A stretch of DNA of 64,000 bases from UBA1562 sp041653955 (GTDB lineage: Bacteria > Omnitrophota > Gorgyraeia > Gygaellales > Profunditerraquicolaceae), in the NCBI GenBank assembly GCA_041653955.1, contig JBAZEH010000004.1, positions 1 to 64,000 of the forward strand. The letters are read 5' to 3'. Positions 9,432 through 17,566 of the stretch are shown piece after piece. Each line of letters begins with the position of its first letter. Within the stretch, counting starts at the first letter, position 1. The translations under genes were made by a program, and so were the position numbers. The notes below the pieces were generated by a model. The model searched no databases and was not told the origin of the DNA. It saw only the letters and a program-made list of their open reading frames with translations.

Positions 9432-9719
9432 ATGCCACGCTCGCTTAAAAAAGGTCCTTTTGTAGAAGGAAGATTGGTAGAGAAGGCTGAAAGAGCAAGA
9501 CGCTCCGGAGTGCGCCAGGCGATCAAGACCTGGTCAAGGCGTTCAACGATACTTCCGGATTTTGTCGGCTTGACCTTCGCGGTACATGACGGGAAAAAAC
9601 ATGTCCCTGTTTTTATAACGGAAAATATGGTCGGGCATAAATTAGGGGAGATGGCCCCCAGCCGCATATTCAGGAAACACGGCGGCGTCAAAGCTAAGAA
9701 GGCCGCAGATAAAACCTAA
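9432..9719 (+). CDS. rpsS: 30S ribosomal protein S19
   Basis: 95 residues. S19 contacts tRNA at the head of the 30S subunit with S13. MPRSLKKGPFVE, TWSRRSTILPDFVGLTFAVHDG and GHKLGEMAPSRIF are hallmark segments. It follows rplB by 3 bases and precedes rplV by 6. Confidence 0.98.
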   Translation: MPRSLKKGPFVEGRLVEKAERARRSGVRQAIKTWSRRSTILPDFVGLTFAVHDGKKHVPVFITENMVGHKLGEMAPSRIFRKHGGVKAKKAADKT

Positions 9720-9725
9720 AATAAA

Positions 9726-10064
9726 ATGATAGCAAAAGCGCAGGTAAAATTCATAAGGATATCACCCGTAAAGGTAAGGCAGGTAATAGAGCTGATACGC
9801 CATAAGGATGTCGCAACCGCCATAGCCCTGCTTAATAATATCAATAAGGGCCCGCGCGCCCATTTATTGAAGATATTAAAACAGGCCTCCGCTAACGCGA
9901 AGGTCAAAGGTTTTGGCCCGGAGAAGCTTTATATATCCAAGCTGATCTGCGATGAGGGCCCAAGATGGAAAAGGTTCAAGGCGGCCGCATTCGGAAGGGC
10001 GTCTTCTATCAGGAAAAGGACATCGCATATAAATATAGAGCTTGATATTAAGCCCGGGGCTTAA
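9726..10064 (+). CDS. rplV: 50S ribosomal protein L22
   Basis: 112 residues. L22 forms the exit-tunnel constriction with L4. The helix RISPVKVRQVIELIRHKDV and the C-terminal GPRWKRFKAAAFGRASSIRKRTSHI beta-hairpin that reaches into the tunnel are both present. It is followed not by rpsC directly but by 117 bases of tandem repeat. Confidence 0.97.
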   Translation: MIAKAQVKFIRISPVKVRQVIELIRHKDVATAIALLNNINKGPRAHLLKILKQASANAKVKGFGPEKLYISKLICDEGPRWKRFKAAAFGRASSIRKRTSHINIELDIKPGA

Positions 10065-10181
10065 ATACCCGAACTTAATTGAGAGTTCGGTATGCCCTTT
10101 CTGGGCTAATACCCGAATTTAATTGAGAGTTCGGTATGCCCTTTCTGGGCTAATACCCGAATTTAATTGAGAGTTCGGTAT
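10065..10181 (+). repeat. 44-bp tandem repeat (2.7 copies) between rplV and rpsC
   Basis: Three head-to-tail copies begin at 10065, 10109 and 10153. The first two are 44 bp and differ at one base (GAAC versus GAAT); the third stops after 29 bp. Each copy holds an imperfect hairpin, ATACCCGAA(C/T) against GTTCGGTAT, and full copies add a second one, GCCC-TTTCT-GGGC. After the third copy a short ACGC-TACT-GCGT hairpin (10182-10193) leads into the rpsC ribosome binding site. There is no reading frame and no spacers, so it is not a CRISPR. The role is unknown; possibilities are mRNA stabilisation, ribosomal protein feedback or slippage-generated expansion. Confidence 0.9.
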
Positions 10182-10205
10182 ACGCTACTGCGTAAGGAGT
10201 AATTA

Positions 10206-10895
10206 ATGGGACAAAAGGTACATCCGTTTTTACAAAGAATAGGTTTTATCAGGACATGGCACAGCAGGTGGTTTGCGACCCCCAGGGATTACGCCAAGTT
10301 CATCAAAGAAGATTATGACATCAGGAAGTTCGTCAAGGCCAGGTTCAAGCAGGCGGCGGTCTCCAAGATAATAATAGAGAGGCTGGCTGAACGGATAAAG
10401 ATTAGAATATTCAGCGCGAGGCCCGGCATAATCATAGGCCGCCATGGTTCGGATATAGAGCGCCTGCGTGAAGACTTAAGTAACCTGATTAAAAGAGAGT
10501 TCTCCATAGATATAGAAGAGGTAAAAAACCCGGCGTTGGACGCGCAGCTGGTAGCTGAAAACGTGGCATTGCAGCTTGAAAAAAGAATAGCCTTCCGCAG
10601 GGCGATAAAGAGGGCGATAGAGCAGACGATGAATTCCGGCGCCGAAGGGATAAAGGTGGTTTGTTCCGGAAGGCTCGGAGGCGCGGAGATGTCGCGCACG
10701 GAAACATACAAGCAGGGTAAGATACCGCTTGCTACCTTACGCGCGGATATAGATTACGGTTTCGCGGAGAGCCTTACCACATACGGCTTGATCGGGATCA
10801 AATCCTGGATATATAAAGGCGAAATACTCGTAAAGAAATCCGTTGAAGACAAAGTAAAAGAAGATATTGAAGCCGGGACGCAAAATCCGGCTTAA
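10206..10895 (+). CDS. rpsC: 30S ribosomal protein S3
   Basis: 229 residues. S3 is at the mRNA entry tunnel and has an N-terminal KH domain; the KH signature is RPGIIIGRHGSDIERLREDL. The N-terminus MGQKVHPFLQRIGFIRTW and the C-terminal half AEMSRTETYKQGKIPLATLRADIDYG are standard. An AAGGAG ribosome binding site lies at about 10194-10199. Confidence 0.98.
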   Translation: MGQKVHPFLQRIGFIRTWHSRWFATPRDYAKFIKEDYDIRKFVKARFKQAAVSKIIIERLAERIKIRIFSARPGIIIGRHGSDIERLREDLSNLIKREFSIDIEEVKNPALDAQLVAENVALQLEKRIAFRRAIKRAIEQTMNSGAEGIKVVCSGRLGGAEMSRTETYKQGKIPLATLRADIDYGFAESLTTYGLIGIKSWIYKGEILVKKSVEDKVKEDIEAGTQNPA

Positions 10896-10914
10896 GAAAG
10901 GGCGGGTATAAAAA

Positions 10915-11331
10915 GTGGTTTTAATGCCAAAAAGAGTAAAATACCGCAAGTTGCAGCGCGGCACAAAAAGGGGGGTAGCTACTTCCGGAGCCGAACTCTC
11001 TTTTGGTGAATTCGGGCTTAAAACTTTAGAGAACGGATGGTTAAAGAATACGCAGATAGAGGCTGTTCGCGTTATACTCGCCAGGCAGCTGCATAGAGGC
11101 GGAAAACTATGGATCAGGGTTTTTCCGGATAAGTCCATAACCAAAAAACCCGCCGAAGTCCGCATGGGCAAGGGCAAGGGAGACCTCGATCATTGGGTGG
11201 CAGTCGTAAAAAGAGGGCGCATACTCTTTGAATTAGGAGGTGTGCCGGAGGAGTTCGCGCGCATGTGTTTCAGGCTTGCGGCTTACAAGATACCCTTTAA
11301 AACAAAGTTCGTAACGCGCACGCACAGATAA
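10915..11331 (+). CDS. rplP: 50S ribosomal protein L16
   Basis: 138 residues from a GTG start. L16 organises the A-site region of the 50S subunit. MPKRVKYRKLQRG, the LARQLHRGGKLWIRVFPDKSITKKPAEVRMGKG segment and FELGGVPEEFARMCFRLAAYKIP are typical. The GTG at 10915 yields VLMPKRVKYRK, matching the common L16 N-terminus; the in-frame ATG at 10924 is an alternative that would lose three residues. Confidence 0.96.
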   Translation: MVLMPKRVKYRKLQRGTKRGVATSGAELSFGEFGLKTLENGWLKNTQIEAVRVILARQLHRGGKLWIRVFPDKSITKKPAEVRMGKGKGDLDHWVAVVKRGRILFELGGVPEEFARMCFRLAAYKIPFKTKFVTRTHR

Positions 11332-11336
11332 ATATT

Positions 11337-11522
11337 ATGAAAGCAAAAGAATTACGTAATCTTTCCAAGGAAGAATTGCTGCAGAAAGAAAGGTCGCTCA
11401 AAGAAGAGCTGTTTAAGCTGAATATGCAGCGTTACGCAGGAAGGGTCGATAAGCCGCATATGTTTTCCCTTCTTAAAAGAGATATAGCCAGGATAAAGAC
11501 TTTATTAAGGGAAAAGAAATAA
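11337..11522 (+). CDS. rpmC: 50S ribosomal protein L29
   Basis: 61 residues forming two helices, at the tunnel exit beside L23. MKAKELRNLSKEELLQKERSLKEELF and the end RDIARIKTLLREK are characteristic. It lies between rplP and rpsQ, as in most S10 operons. Confidence 0.96.
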   Translation: MKAKELRNLSKEELLQKERSLKEELFKLNMQRYAGRVDKPHMFSLLKRDIARIKTLLREKK

Positions 11523-11545
11523 TAAACCGAAAGGTATAACGCGAA

Positions 11546-11827
11546 ATGAGCAAAAGAAGAAGTTTCACGGGAGAGGTTGTCTCGGATAAGATGCAGAAAA
11601 CGATCATCGTCAGGGTCATGCAGATGAGCAAGCACCCTAAGTACGGAAGGATCGTCAAGAAATATAATAAATTCAAGGCGCACGATGAGAAGAATACCGC
11701 CAGGACAGGCGATGTGGTAAAGATAGAAGAGACCAGGCCTCTGTCAAAAGATAAGCGTTTCAGGTTTATAGGGGTGGTCAGAAAAGCCGAGATACCTCAT
11801 GTTAACATTAAGGAGCAGGCAGAATGA
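11546..11827 (+). CDS. rpsQ: 30S ribosomal protein S17
   Basis: 93 residues, OB-fold, binding helix 11 of 16S rRNA. GEVVSDKMQKTIIVRV, HPKYGRIVKKYNKFKAHDE and ETRPLSKDKRFR are standard. Its end overlaps the rplN start by four bases (ATGA). Confidence 0.97.
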   Translation: MSKRRSFTGEVVSDKMQKTIIVRVMQMSKHPKYGRIVKKYNKFKAHDEKNTARTGDVVKIEETRPLSKDKRFRFIGVVRKAEIPHVNIKEQAE

Positions 11828-12192
11828 TACAGTTACGCAGTATTCTTGATATCGCGGACAATACCGGCGCAAAGCGCGCTTCCTTTATAGCGGTTACGGG
11901 TAAAAAGAACTGCGATTTCGCGCAGCTCGGAGACGTGATCACGGTCAACGTAAAAGAGACAGCCCCGGAGGCAACCGTAAAGAAGGGGGAGGTAGCCAAG
12001 GCCGTGATAGTAAGGACGAAAGAGGCCGTAAAGCGTTCGGATGGTTCCGTCTTGAGATTTGACCGTAACGCTATTGTATTCATAGACGCGCAGAGGAACC
12101 CGAGAGGGACCAGGGTCTTTGGGCCGGTAGCAAGAGAGCTAAGGGAGAAGAATTTTACCAAGATAATATCCCTGGCTCCGGAAGTAATATAA
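11824..12192 (+). CDS. rplN: 50S ribosomal protein L14
   Basis: 122 residues, the usual length. L14 forms part of an intersubunit bridge and is the binding site of the silencing factor RsfS. MIQLRSILDIADNTGAK and RGTRVFGPVARELREKNFTKIISLAPEV are diagnostic. It opens the spc-type block and is translationally coupled to rpsQ. Confidence 0.98.
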   Translation: MIQLRSILDIADNTGAKRASFIAVTGKKNCDFAQLGDVITVNVKETAPEATVKKGEVAKAVIVRTKEAVKRSDGSVLRFDRNAIVFIDAQRNPRGTRVFGPVARELREKNFTKIISLAPEVI

Positions 12193-12202
12193 GGGATAAA
12201 AA

Positions 12203-12514
12203 ATGCACAAGATAAAAAAAGGCGATACAGTAGAGGTAATAAAAGGCAAGGATAGAGGCAAAAAGGGCAAGGTCCTTAGGGTCCTGGCCGCTGATAGCCG
12301 CGCCATAGTTGAAGGTATTAATATGGTCAAGAAGCATATGCGGCGCAGGCGCGAGGATGAAAAGGGCGGTATCGTGCCCATTGAAATGCCGATCAATATG
12401 GCTAATCTTATGCTTTTCTGCAAAAGCTGTAACCGCGCAAAAAGGTCAGGATTTACGCTCTTGAAGGATGGCAGCAAGGCCAGGATATGCAGAACATGCA
12501 AAGAGGTGATATAA
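12203..12514 (+). CDS. rplX: 50S ribosomal protein L24
   Basis: 103 residues, an assembly initiator protein with an N-terminal KOW motif (KGDTVEVIKGKDRGKKGKV). The C-terminal part has two CxxC pairs (CKSC and CRTC), a zinc-ribbon form common in many bacteria but lost in E. coli. It ends two bases before the chosen rplE start. Confidence 0.97.
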   Translation: MHKIKKGDTVEVIKGKDRGKKGKVLRVLAADSRAIVEGINMVKKHMRRRREDEKGGIVPIEMPINMANLMLFCKSCNRAKRSGFTLLKDGSKARICRTCKEVI

Positions 12515-12516
12515 CT

Positions 12517-13071
12517 ATGGTACCGCGTTTGTTGGAAAAATACAGGAATGAGATCATACCGGGAATGATGGAGGCTTTTTCCATCAAGAACAAGATGGCT
12601 GTCCCGCATCTGGATAAGATAGTCATAAATATGGGTATAGGTGAAGCGTTGCAGGATATCAAGATCCTGGATAAGGCGATGGAAGAGCTTGCGACGATCA
12701 CCGGACAAAGGCCCATAGTAAGGCGGGCAAAAAAGGCCATAGCAAACTTTAAGATCAGGAAAGGGCAGGCAATAGGCTGCAAAGTAACATTAAGGCGCAA
12801 GATAATGTATGAATTTATGGATAGGCTTATAAGCATAGCCTTGCCGCGTATACGCGATTTCAGGGGCGTATCCGCCGATTCATTTGACCAGGCCGGCAAT
12901 TACAGCCTGGGGCTTACCGAGCAAGGCATATTCCCGGAGATAGATTATGACAAATTGAGCCGGACGCAAGGTATGGATATAACCTTCGTGATAAAAAATT
13001 CTAAAAGTAAAGAACAGTCAAAAGAGCTTTTAAGGCTGTTCGGGATGCCTTTCAGCACAGGAGAGGATTAA
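12517..13071 (+). CDS. rplE: 50S ribosomal protein L5
   Basis: 184 residues; L5 binds 5S rRNA and contacts P-site tRNA. VPHLDKIVINMGIGEA, TGQRPIVRRAKKAIANFKIR and DRLISIALPRIRDFRG are clear. The frame is open further upstream to an ATG at 12487, but that would overlap rplX by 28 bases. The ATG at 12517 follows an AGAGGTGA ribosome binding site and gives the family's usual N-terminus, so I chose it. Confidence 0.96.
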   Translation: MVPRLLEKYRNEIIPGMMEAFSIKNKMAVPHLDKIVINMGIGEALQDIKILDKAMEELATITGQRPIVRRAKKAIANFKIRKGQAIGCKVTLRRKIMYEFMDRLISIALPRIRDFRGVSADSFDQAGNYSLGLTEQGIFPEIDYDKLSRTQGMDITFVIKNSKSKEQSKELLRLFGMPFSTGED

Positions 13072-13085
13072 ACGAGGATATAAGT

Positions 13086-13271
13086 ATGGCCAAGAATTCA
13101 CAGATAGCAAGATGGAAGAGGCCGGCCAAATTTTCCAGCCGCAAGTATAACCGTTGCAGCATCTGCGGCAGGTCGGGAGGTTATTTAAGAAGGTTTCAGC
13201 TTTGCCGTATATGTTTCAGGGAATTGGCGTGGCAGGGGATGATCCCGGGGGTAAAGAAGGCAAGCTGGTAA
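13086..13271 (+). CDS. rpsZ: 30S ribosomal protein S14, zinc-binding type
   Basis: 61 residues, the short C+ form of S14. Two pairs, CSIC and CRIC, make the zinc site, and RKYNRCSICGRSGGYLRRFQLCR is split by the usual loop. The C-terminus GMIPGVKKASW is characteristic. S14 sits in the 30S head. No longer zinc-free paralogue is present in the window. Confidence 0.97.
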   Translation: MAKNSQIARWKRPAKFSSRKYNRCSICGRSGGYLRRFQLCRICFRELAWQGMIPGVKKASW

Positions 13272-13301
13272 TAAATAAAACAATAAGGAATTGGGGGCAA
13301 A

Positions 13302-13697
13302 ATGTCTCGGACTGATCTGATCGCAGATACTTTTACTATGATCCGCAACGCCATTATGGCGAAAAAGGAAAACCTGGATGTACCCGCATCCAAACAGTTG
13401 ACCTCTATCCTGGATATAATTAAAAAAGAGGGGTATATAGATAATTTTAAGCTTGTAGACGATAAGAAGCGCGGATACCTTAGGGTATATTTAAAGTACG
13501 TTATGGGCAAATCCGCGATAAAGAGCATAAAACGGGTATCAAGGCCGGGGTTACGCGTATACGTGAATCACGGGAAGATCCCGCGCGTTTTAAGGGGTAA
13601 AGGGCTTGCGATTATCTCTACCTCTAAAGGCGTTATGACCGATGACGATGCCAGAAAATCAGGATTAGGCGGAGAAGTCATCGGGTATATATGGTAA
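13302..13697 (+). CDS. rpsH: 30S ribosomal protein S8
   Basis: 131 residues. S8 binds the central domain of 16S rRNA and, in E. coli, represses the spc operon. DLIADTFTMIRNAIMAKKE at the start and the C-terminal GLAIISTSKGVMTDDDARK are typical. It follows rpsZ after 30 bases. Confidence 0.97.
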   Translation: MSRTDLIADTFTMIRNAIMAKKENLDVPASKQLTSILDIIKKEGYIDNFKLVDDKKRGYLRVYLKYVMGKSAIKSIKRVSRPGLRVYVNHGKIPRVLRGKGLAIISTSKGVMTDDDARKSGLGGEVIGYIW

Positions 13698-13711
13698 GAA
13701 TAGGATAAGAT

Positions 13712-14260
13712 ATGTCAAGGATAGGCAAGAAATCAATAGTTATTCCAAAAGAAGTAAAGGTTGAGGTCACTGACGGGGTAGTTTCAGTTACCGGCCCTAA
13801 AGGGTCGCTGAAGCTGGCTCTTTCCGGGCGCATATCCGCGGAGGTAAGCGAAGGGCAGGTCATTTTGAAAAGGCCCTCTGATACCAAGCTGGATAAATCG
13901 CAGCATGGCCTTTGCCGCGCCCTGGTATCCAATATGGTCAAAGGCGTCACAGAAGGTTATGTTAAGGAGCTTGAGATAATCGGGGTAGGTTTCCGCGCGC
14001 AGGTGCAGGGAAACACCCTGAGCATGCAGCTGGGTTATTCGCATCCCGTAAATTTCCCCATACCGGAAGGCATAAAGATAGAGGCCCCTAAAAATACGCA
14101 GGTCATAATAAGGGGTATAGATAAAGAAAAGGTCGGAGAGATAGCTGCCGAGATAAGGGCCGCGTATCCTCCTGAACCATACAAAGGCAAAGGCGTGCGT
14201 TATGCCGGAGAATATGTCAAGAAGAAGGTCGGCAAGGCGCAGGCGACAACATCTAAATAA
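13712..14260 (+). CDS. rplF: 50S ribosomal protein L6
   Basis: 182 residues with two tandem L6 folds. MSRIGKKSIVIPKEVKVEV and the C-terminal KVGEIAAEIRAAYPPEPYKGKGVRYAGE are diagnostic. L6 lies near the sarcin-ricin loop. It is followed by rplR after 2 bases. Confidence 0.98.
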   Translation: MSRIGKKSIVIPKEVKVEVTDGVVSVTGPKGSLKLALSGRISAEVSEGQVILKRPSDTKLDKSQHGLCRALVSNMVKGVTEGYVKELEIIGVGFRAQVQGNTLSMQLGYSHPVNFPIPEGIKIEAPKNTQVIIRGIDKEKVGEIAAEIRAAYPPEPYKGKGVRYAGEYVKKKVGKAQATTSK

Positions 14261-14262
14261 CC

Positions 14263-14625
14263 ATGAAAAAAAAGAAAGAGATAGTAAGGAATAAAAGGCA
14301 TCGGCGCATACGCATGCGTATGTTCGGCACGCAGGAACGCCCCCGCCTTATTGTGCACCGTTCCCTGAAGAATTTCTCCGCTCAGATCATAGATGATACG
14401 GACAGCAGGACGATATTCTCATTATCCACGCAGGATAAGGAGATAAAAGACAAGTTTGCTTCTCCCGGAAATGTCAAGGCTTCGGAGTTTTTCGGGGAGG
14501 TTTTTGCGAGGAAGGCTAAAGAAAAAGGCGTAAGCAAGATCGTATTTGACCGCGCCGGTTACCTCTATATGGGGAGGGTCAGGGCTTTTGCCGACGCATT
14601 AAGAAAAGGCGGATTGGAGTTCTAA
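14263..14625 (+). CDS. rplR: 50S ribosomal protein L18
   Basis: 120 residues, a 5S rRNA-binding protein. RHRRIRMRMFGTQERPRLIVHRSLKN and the end YLYMGRVRAFADALRKGGLEF match the family. Basic N-terminus as expected. Confidence 0.97.
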   Translation: MKKKKEIVRNKRHRRIRMRMFGTQERPRLIVHRSLKNFSAQIIDDTDSRTIFSLSTQDKEIKDKFASPGNVKASEFFGEVFARKAKEKGVSKIVFDRAGYLYMGRVRAFADALRKGGLEF

Positions 14626-14629
14626 AAAA

Positions 14630-15094
14630 ATGCAGGAAATTAATATTGAACAGCGTCAGGAATTTGTAGAGAAAGTTATTACCATTAACCGCGTAACTAA
14701 AGTTACTAAGGGCGGTAAAAAAATGTCTTTCAGCGCCCTGGTAGTCGTGGGCGACACCAAGGGGCGCATGGCATTTGCCTTAGGCAAGGCAAATGAAGTA
14801 GCGGATGCCATCCGCAAAGGCCTTTTAAAAGCGAAGAAAGAACTGTTCCGTGTCCCTATGGAGGGCTCGACTATACCTCATGAGATAATAGGAGAATACG
14901 GGGCTGCCAAAGTGCTGCTTAAACCCGCTTCTGAAGGGACGGGGGTTATAGCTGCCGGACCGGTGAGGGCGGTATGCGAAGCGGCCGGCATAAAAGATAT
15001 CTTAACCAAATGCCTTAGGTCAAATACCCCGCTGAACGTCATCAAGGCGACGGTAGAAGGCTTAAAGAACCTGAAAACAGAGAGAAATGGATAA
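14630..15094 (+). CDS. rpsE: 30S ribosomal protein S5
   Basis: 154 residues, slightly shorter than E. coli S5. It acts in decoding fidelity with S4. FVEKVITINRVTKVTKGGKKMSFSALVVVGD and IPHEIIGEYGAAKVLLKPASEGTGVIAAG are typical. Its 3' end overlaps the rplO start by 8 bases. In the canonical spc operon rpmD (L30) would lie between them, but there is no room for it. Confidence 0.97.
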   Translation: MQEINIEQRQEFVEKVITINRVTKVTKGGKKMSFSALVVVGDTKGRMAFALGKANEVADAIRKGLLKAKKELFRVPMEGSTIPHEIIGEYGAAKVLLKPASEGTGVIAAGPVRAVCEAAGIKDILTKCLRSNTPLNVIKATVEGLKNLKTERNG

Positions 15095-15578
15095 AAAGAA
15101 GATAAAGAGCAAGAAGGCGGCGGTCATTTTAACAGGTATTAATAATATTAAGGCTCCGGCAGGCAGCCATAAGCGCAAAAAAATACTCGGCCGCGGCACA
15201 AGCTCCGGGCACGGGAAAACTTCCACGCGCGGCAGTAAGGGCCAAACCTCGCGCTCCGGAAAACATAAATACTTAGGGTTTGAGGGCGGACAGACCCCTC
15301 TGATACGCAGGTTACCGAAACGCGGCTTTATAAGCAGGTTCAAGAAAGAGTACCAGCTTATACACTTGGAAGACTTAAACAGGATAAAGGAGCAGAATAT
15401 AAGCCTCCAGATCCTTAAAGAAAAGGGTTTGATCAAAGACACAACAAAGCTGGTTAAGATATTAAGCGATGGTGAGTTGAAAAACCCTGTGACCGTCCAG
15501 GCGCACGCGGTATCAAAGAAAGCATTTGAGAAGATCAAGAGTGCCGGCGGTAACGTAGAATTGATAGCCAAGTGTTAG
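15087..15578 (+). CDS. rplO: 50S ribosomal protein L15
   Basis: 163 residues. The glycine-rich basic N-terminal tail (RGTSSGHGKTSTRGSKGQ) and GFEGGQTPLIRRLPKRGF are diagnostic of L15, a late-assembly 50S protein. It follows rpsE directly, confirming the absence of rpmD, and overlaps secY by 7 bases. Confidence 0.97.
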   Translation: MDKKKIKSKKAAVILTGINNIKAPAGSHKRKKILGRGTSSGHGKTSTRGSKGQTSRSGKHKYLGFEGGQTPLIRRLPKRGFISRFKKEYQLIHLEDLNRIKEQNISLQILKEKGLIKDTTKLVKILSDGELKNPVTVQAHAVSKKAFEKIKSAGGNVELIAKC

Positions 15579-16918
15579 GCGCATTAGTTAATTCATTCAA
15601 GATACCCGATCTAAAAAGGCGCATTCTCATAACAGCCGCGCTTATTACCGTATACCGCATAGGCTGTTATGTCCCTACTCCCGGGATAGACGGAGGGGCC
15701 CTTGCTGAATTTTTCAGCCGTATAGCCAAGACCCAGGGGGGCGCGCTCTTTGGAATAATAAATATGTTTTCAGGCGGCGCAATGGAGAGGCTTACCATTT
15801 TCGCGCTGGGGATAATGCCGTATATCTCGGCATCTATCATCCTGCAGCTGTTGACCGCGGTCATACCGGCGCTTGAAAAGCTGGCAAAGGAAGGCAAGGC
15901 CGGATACGAAAAGATAAACCAGTATACGCGTTACGGAACCGTAGGCCTTGCGCTGGTCCAGTCTTTCTTTATAGCCCTGTGGCTTGAAGACCCTGCCCGT
16001 TTTGAAGGCCTGAAGATAGTTTTATACCCCGGGTGGGGGTTTCGCGTGCTTACCGTCCTTACGCTTACTACCGGCACAATATTCATAATGTGGCTGGGAG
16101 AGCAGATACAGGAGAGAGGGATAGGCAACGGTATATCATTAGTCATCACGGCCGGCATTATTTCAAGGATATGGCCGGCGATGAACCAGCTCTTTATATT
16201 GATCTCCCCGTTTTCTCCGGCGCGCAGGCAGATACAGCCCGTTACCTTGCTGATTATGGCGGCCCTTCTGGTCGGAGTAGTTTTCGCGGTAATATTGATC
16301 ACGCAGGGGCAAAGAAAGATACCTGTCCAGTACGCGCGCAGGATAGTGGGCAGGAAGATATTCGGCGGCCAGAGCACTTATATACCTTTAAAGGTTGATA
16401 CTTCCGGGGTCATCGCAATCATCTTTGCGCAGTCTATAATACTTTTTCCCGCGACGATCGCGTCTTTCGTGCCTAACCCGGCGTTTCAGAGGTGGGCGCA
16501 GGGGTTGGTCAGGGGTCACCTGCTTTACACGGCAGTATATTCCTTGCTGATCATATTCTTTTGTTATTTTTATACCGCCATAGTGTTTAACCCGGCAGAC
16601 CTCTCCGACAATATGAAAAAGTACGGAGGTTTTATACCGGGTATCAGGCCGGGGGCGCCGACTACGGAGTTCCTGGATTACGTGATGACGAGGATAACGC
16701 TGGCGGGCGCGCTTTTTATAGCATTTATAGCCATATTCCCGGATTTTCTTATGGCGTGGCTGAAAGTCCCGTATCTTATAGCGTCATTCTTCGGCGGGAC
16801 GGGTATACTGATCATAGTAGGCGTAATACTTGATACTTTAAAGCAGATAGAATCGCACCTTCTCATGCACCATTATGAAGGCTTTATTAAATCAGGACGC
16901 ATCAGGGGCAGAAGGTAA
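15572..16918 (+). CDS. secY: Preprotein translocase subunit SecY
   Basis: 448 residues with about ten membrane segments, the channel of the Sec translocon. Diagnostic stretches include YRIGCYVPTPGID near the N-terminus, the plug/TM2 region, GEQIQERGIGNGISLVI, and the C-terminal loop with RPGAPTTEFLDYVMTRITLAGALF. The start is a GTG at 15572 that overlaps the rplO stop. It is encoded in the spc cluster as in most bacteria. Confidence 0.97.
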   Translation: MLGALVNSFKIPDLKRRILITAALITVYRIGCYVPTPGIDGGALAEFFSRIAKTQGGALFGIINMFSGGAMERLTIFALGIMPYISASIILQLLTAVIPALEKLAKEGKAGYEKINQYTRYGTVGLALVQSFFIALWLEDPARFEGLKIVLYPGWGFRVLTVLTLTTGTIFIMWLGEQIQERGIGNGISLVITAGIISRIWPAMNQLFILISPFSPARRQIQPVTLLIMAALLVGVVFAVILITQGQRKIPVQYARRIVGRKIFGGQSTYIPLKVDTSGVIAIIFAQSIILFPATIASFVPNPAFQRWAQGLVRGHLLYTAVYSLLIIFFCYFYTAIVFNPADLSDNMKKYGGFIPGIRPGAPTTEFLDYVMTRITLAGALFIAFIAIFPDFLMAWLKVPYLIASFFGGTGILIIVGVILDTLKQIESHLLMHHYEGFIKSGRIRGRR

Positions 16919-16921
16919 ATT

Positions 16922-17566
16922 ATGAATATTATATTGTTAGGGCCTCCGGGGGCAGGAAAAGGGACTCAGGCAAAAACTCTGGCTTACAGGCTGGGGTTGC
17001 CGCACATATCTACCGGAGACCTTTTGAGGCAGAACGTTTCCGCCGGCACGCCTTTAGGCGCCCAGGCAAAGGATTATATGAACAAGGGGGCGCTCGTTCC
17101 GGATGAACTGGTTACCCAGATGGTCAAGGAGCGCGTCAGCAAGCCTGATATCAAGGGCGGTTTTATACTTGACGGTTACCCCCGCAATAAGAGCCAGGCG
17201 TCGGCATTGGATGAAATACTTAAACAGCTGGGTTCGGGGATAGACCTGGTGGTATATCTTGACAGCAGTGAACCCGTCATAGTCCAGCGCCTGTCCGGCA
17301 GGCTGGTGTGCAGTTCCTGCGGAGCAAATTTTCACGCGGTTAATATGCCGCCTAAAACAGCAATGACCTGCGATGGCTGCGGCGGAAAGCTTTATCAGAG
17401 AAGCGACGATAAACCGGAAACGATCAAGGAGCGGTTGAGGGTATATGCCGCGGAATCAGCCCCGCTGATCAGGTATTATGAAGAAGCAGGCAATCTCCAC
17501 CGCCTTCCGGCGGACGGGGATAAAGACGGGGTCCTCGATCAGATCATTGATCTTACAAAAAAATAA
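16922..17566 (+). CDS. adk: Adenylate kinase, zinc-lid type
   Basis: 214 residues; interconverts ATP + AMP and 2 ADP. The P-loop is GPPGAGKGTQ near the N-terminus, the AMP-binding DGYPRN follows, and the LID holds CSSC and CDGC, four cysteines for a structural zinc as in Bacillus-type enzymes. It lies between secY and map as in many Gram-positive and PVC genomes, 3 bases after secY and abutting map. Confidence 0.97.
   Translation: MNIILLGPPGAGKGTQAKTLAYRLGLPHISTGDLLRQNVSAGTPLGAQAKDYMNKGALVPDELVTQMVKERVSKPDIKGGFILDGYPRNKSQASALDEILKQLGSGIDLVVYLDSSEPVIVQRLSGRLVCSSCGANFHAVNMPPKTAMTCDGCGGKLYQRSDDKPETIKERLRVYAAESAPLIRYYEEAGNLHRLPADGDKDGVLDQIIDLTKK

Noticed and set aside
10065..10181. Possible CRISPR array
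   Set aside because: The 44-bp units are head to tail with no unique spacers, only 2.7 copies, and no cas genes are near.
12487..12516. Longer L5 start
   Set aside because: It would overlap rplX by 28 bases; the ATG at 12517 has a ribosome binding site and the expected N-terminus.
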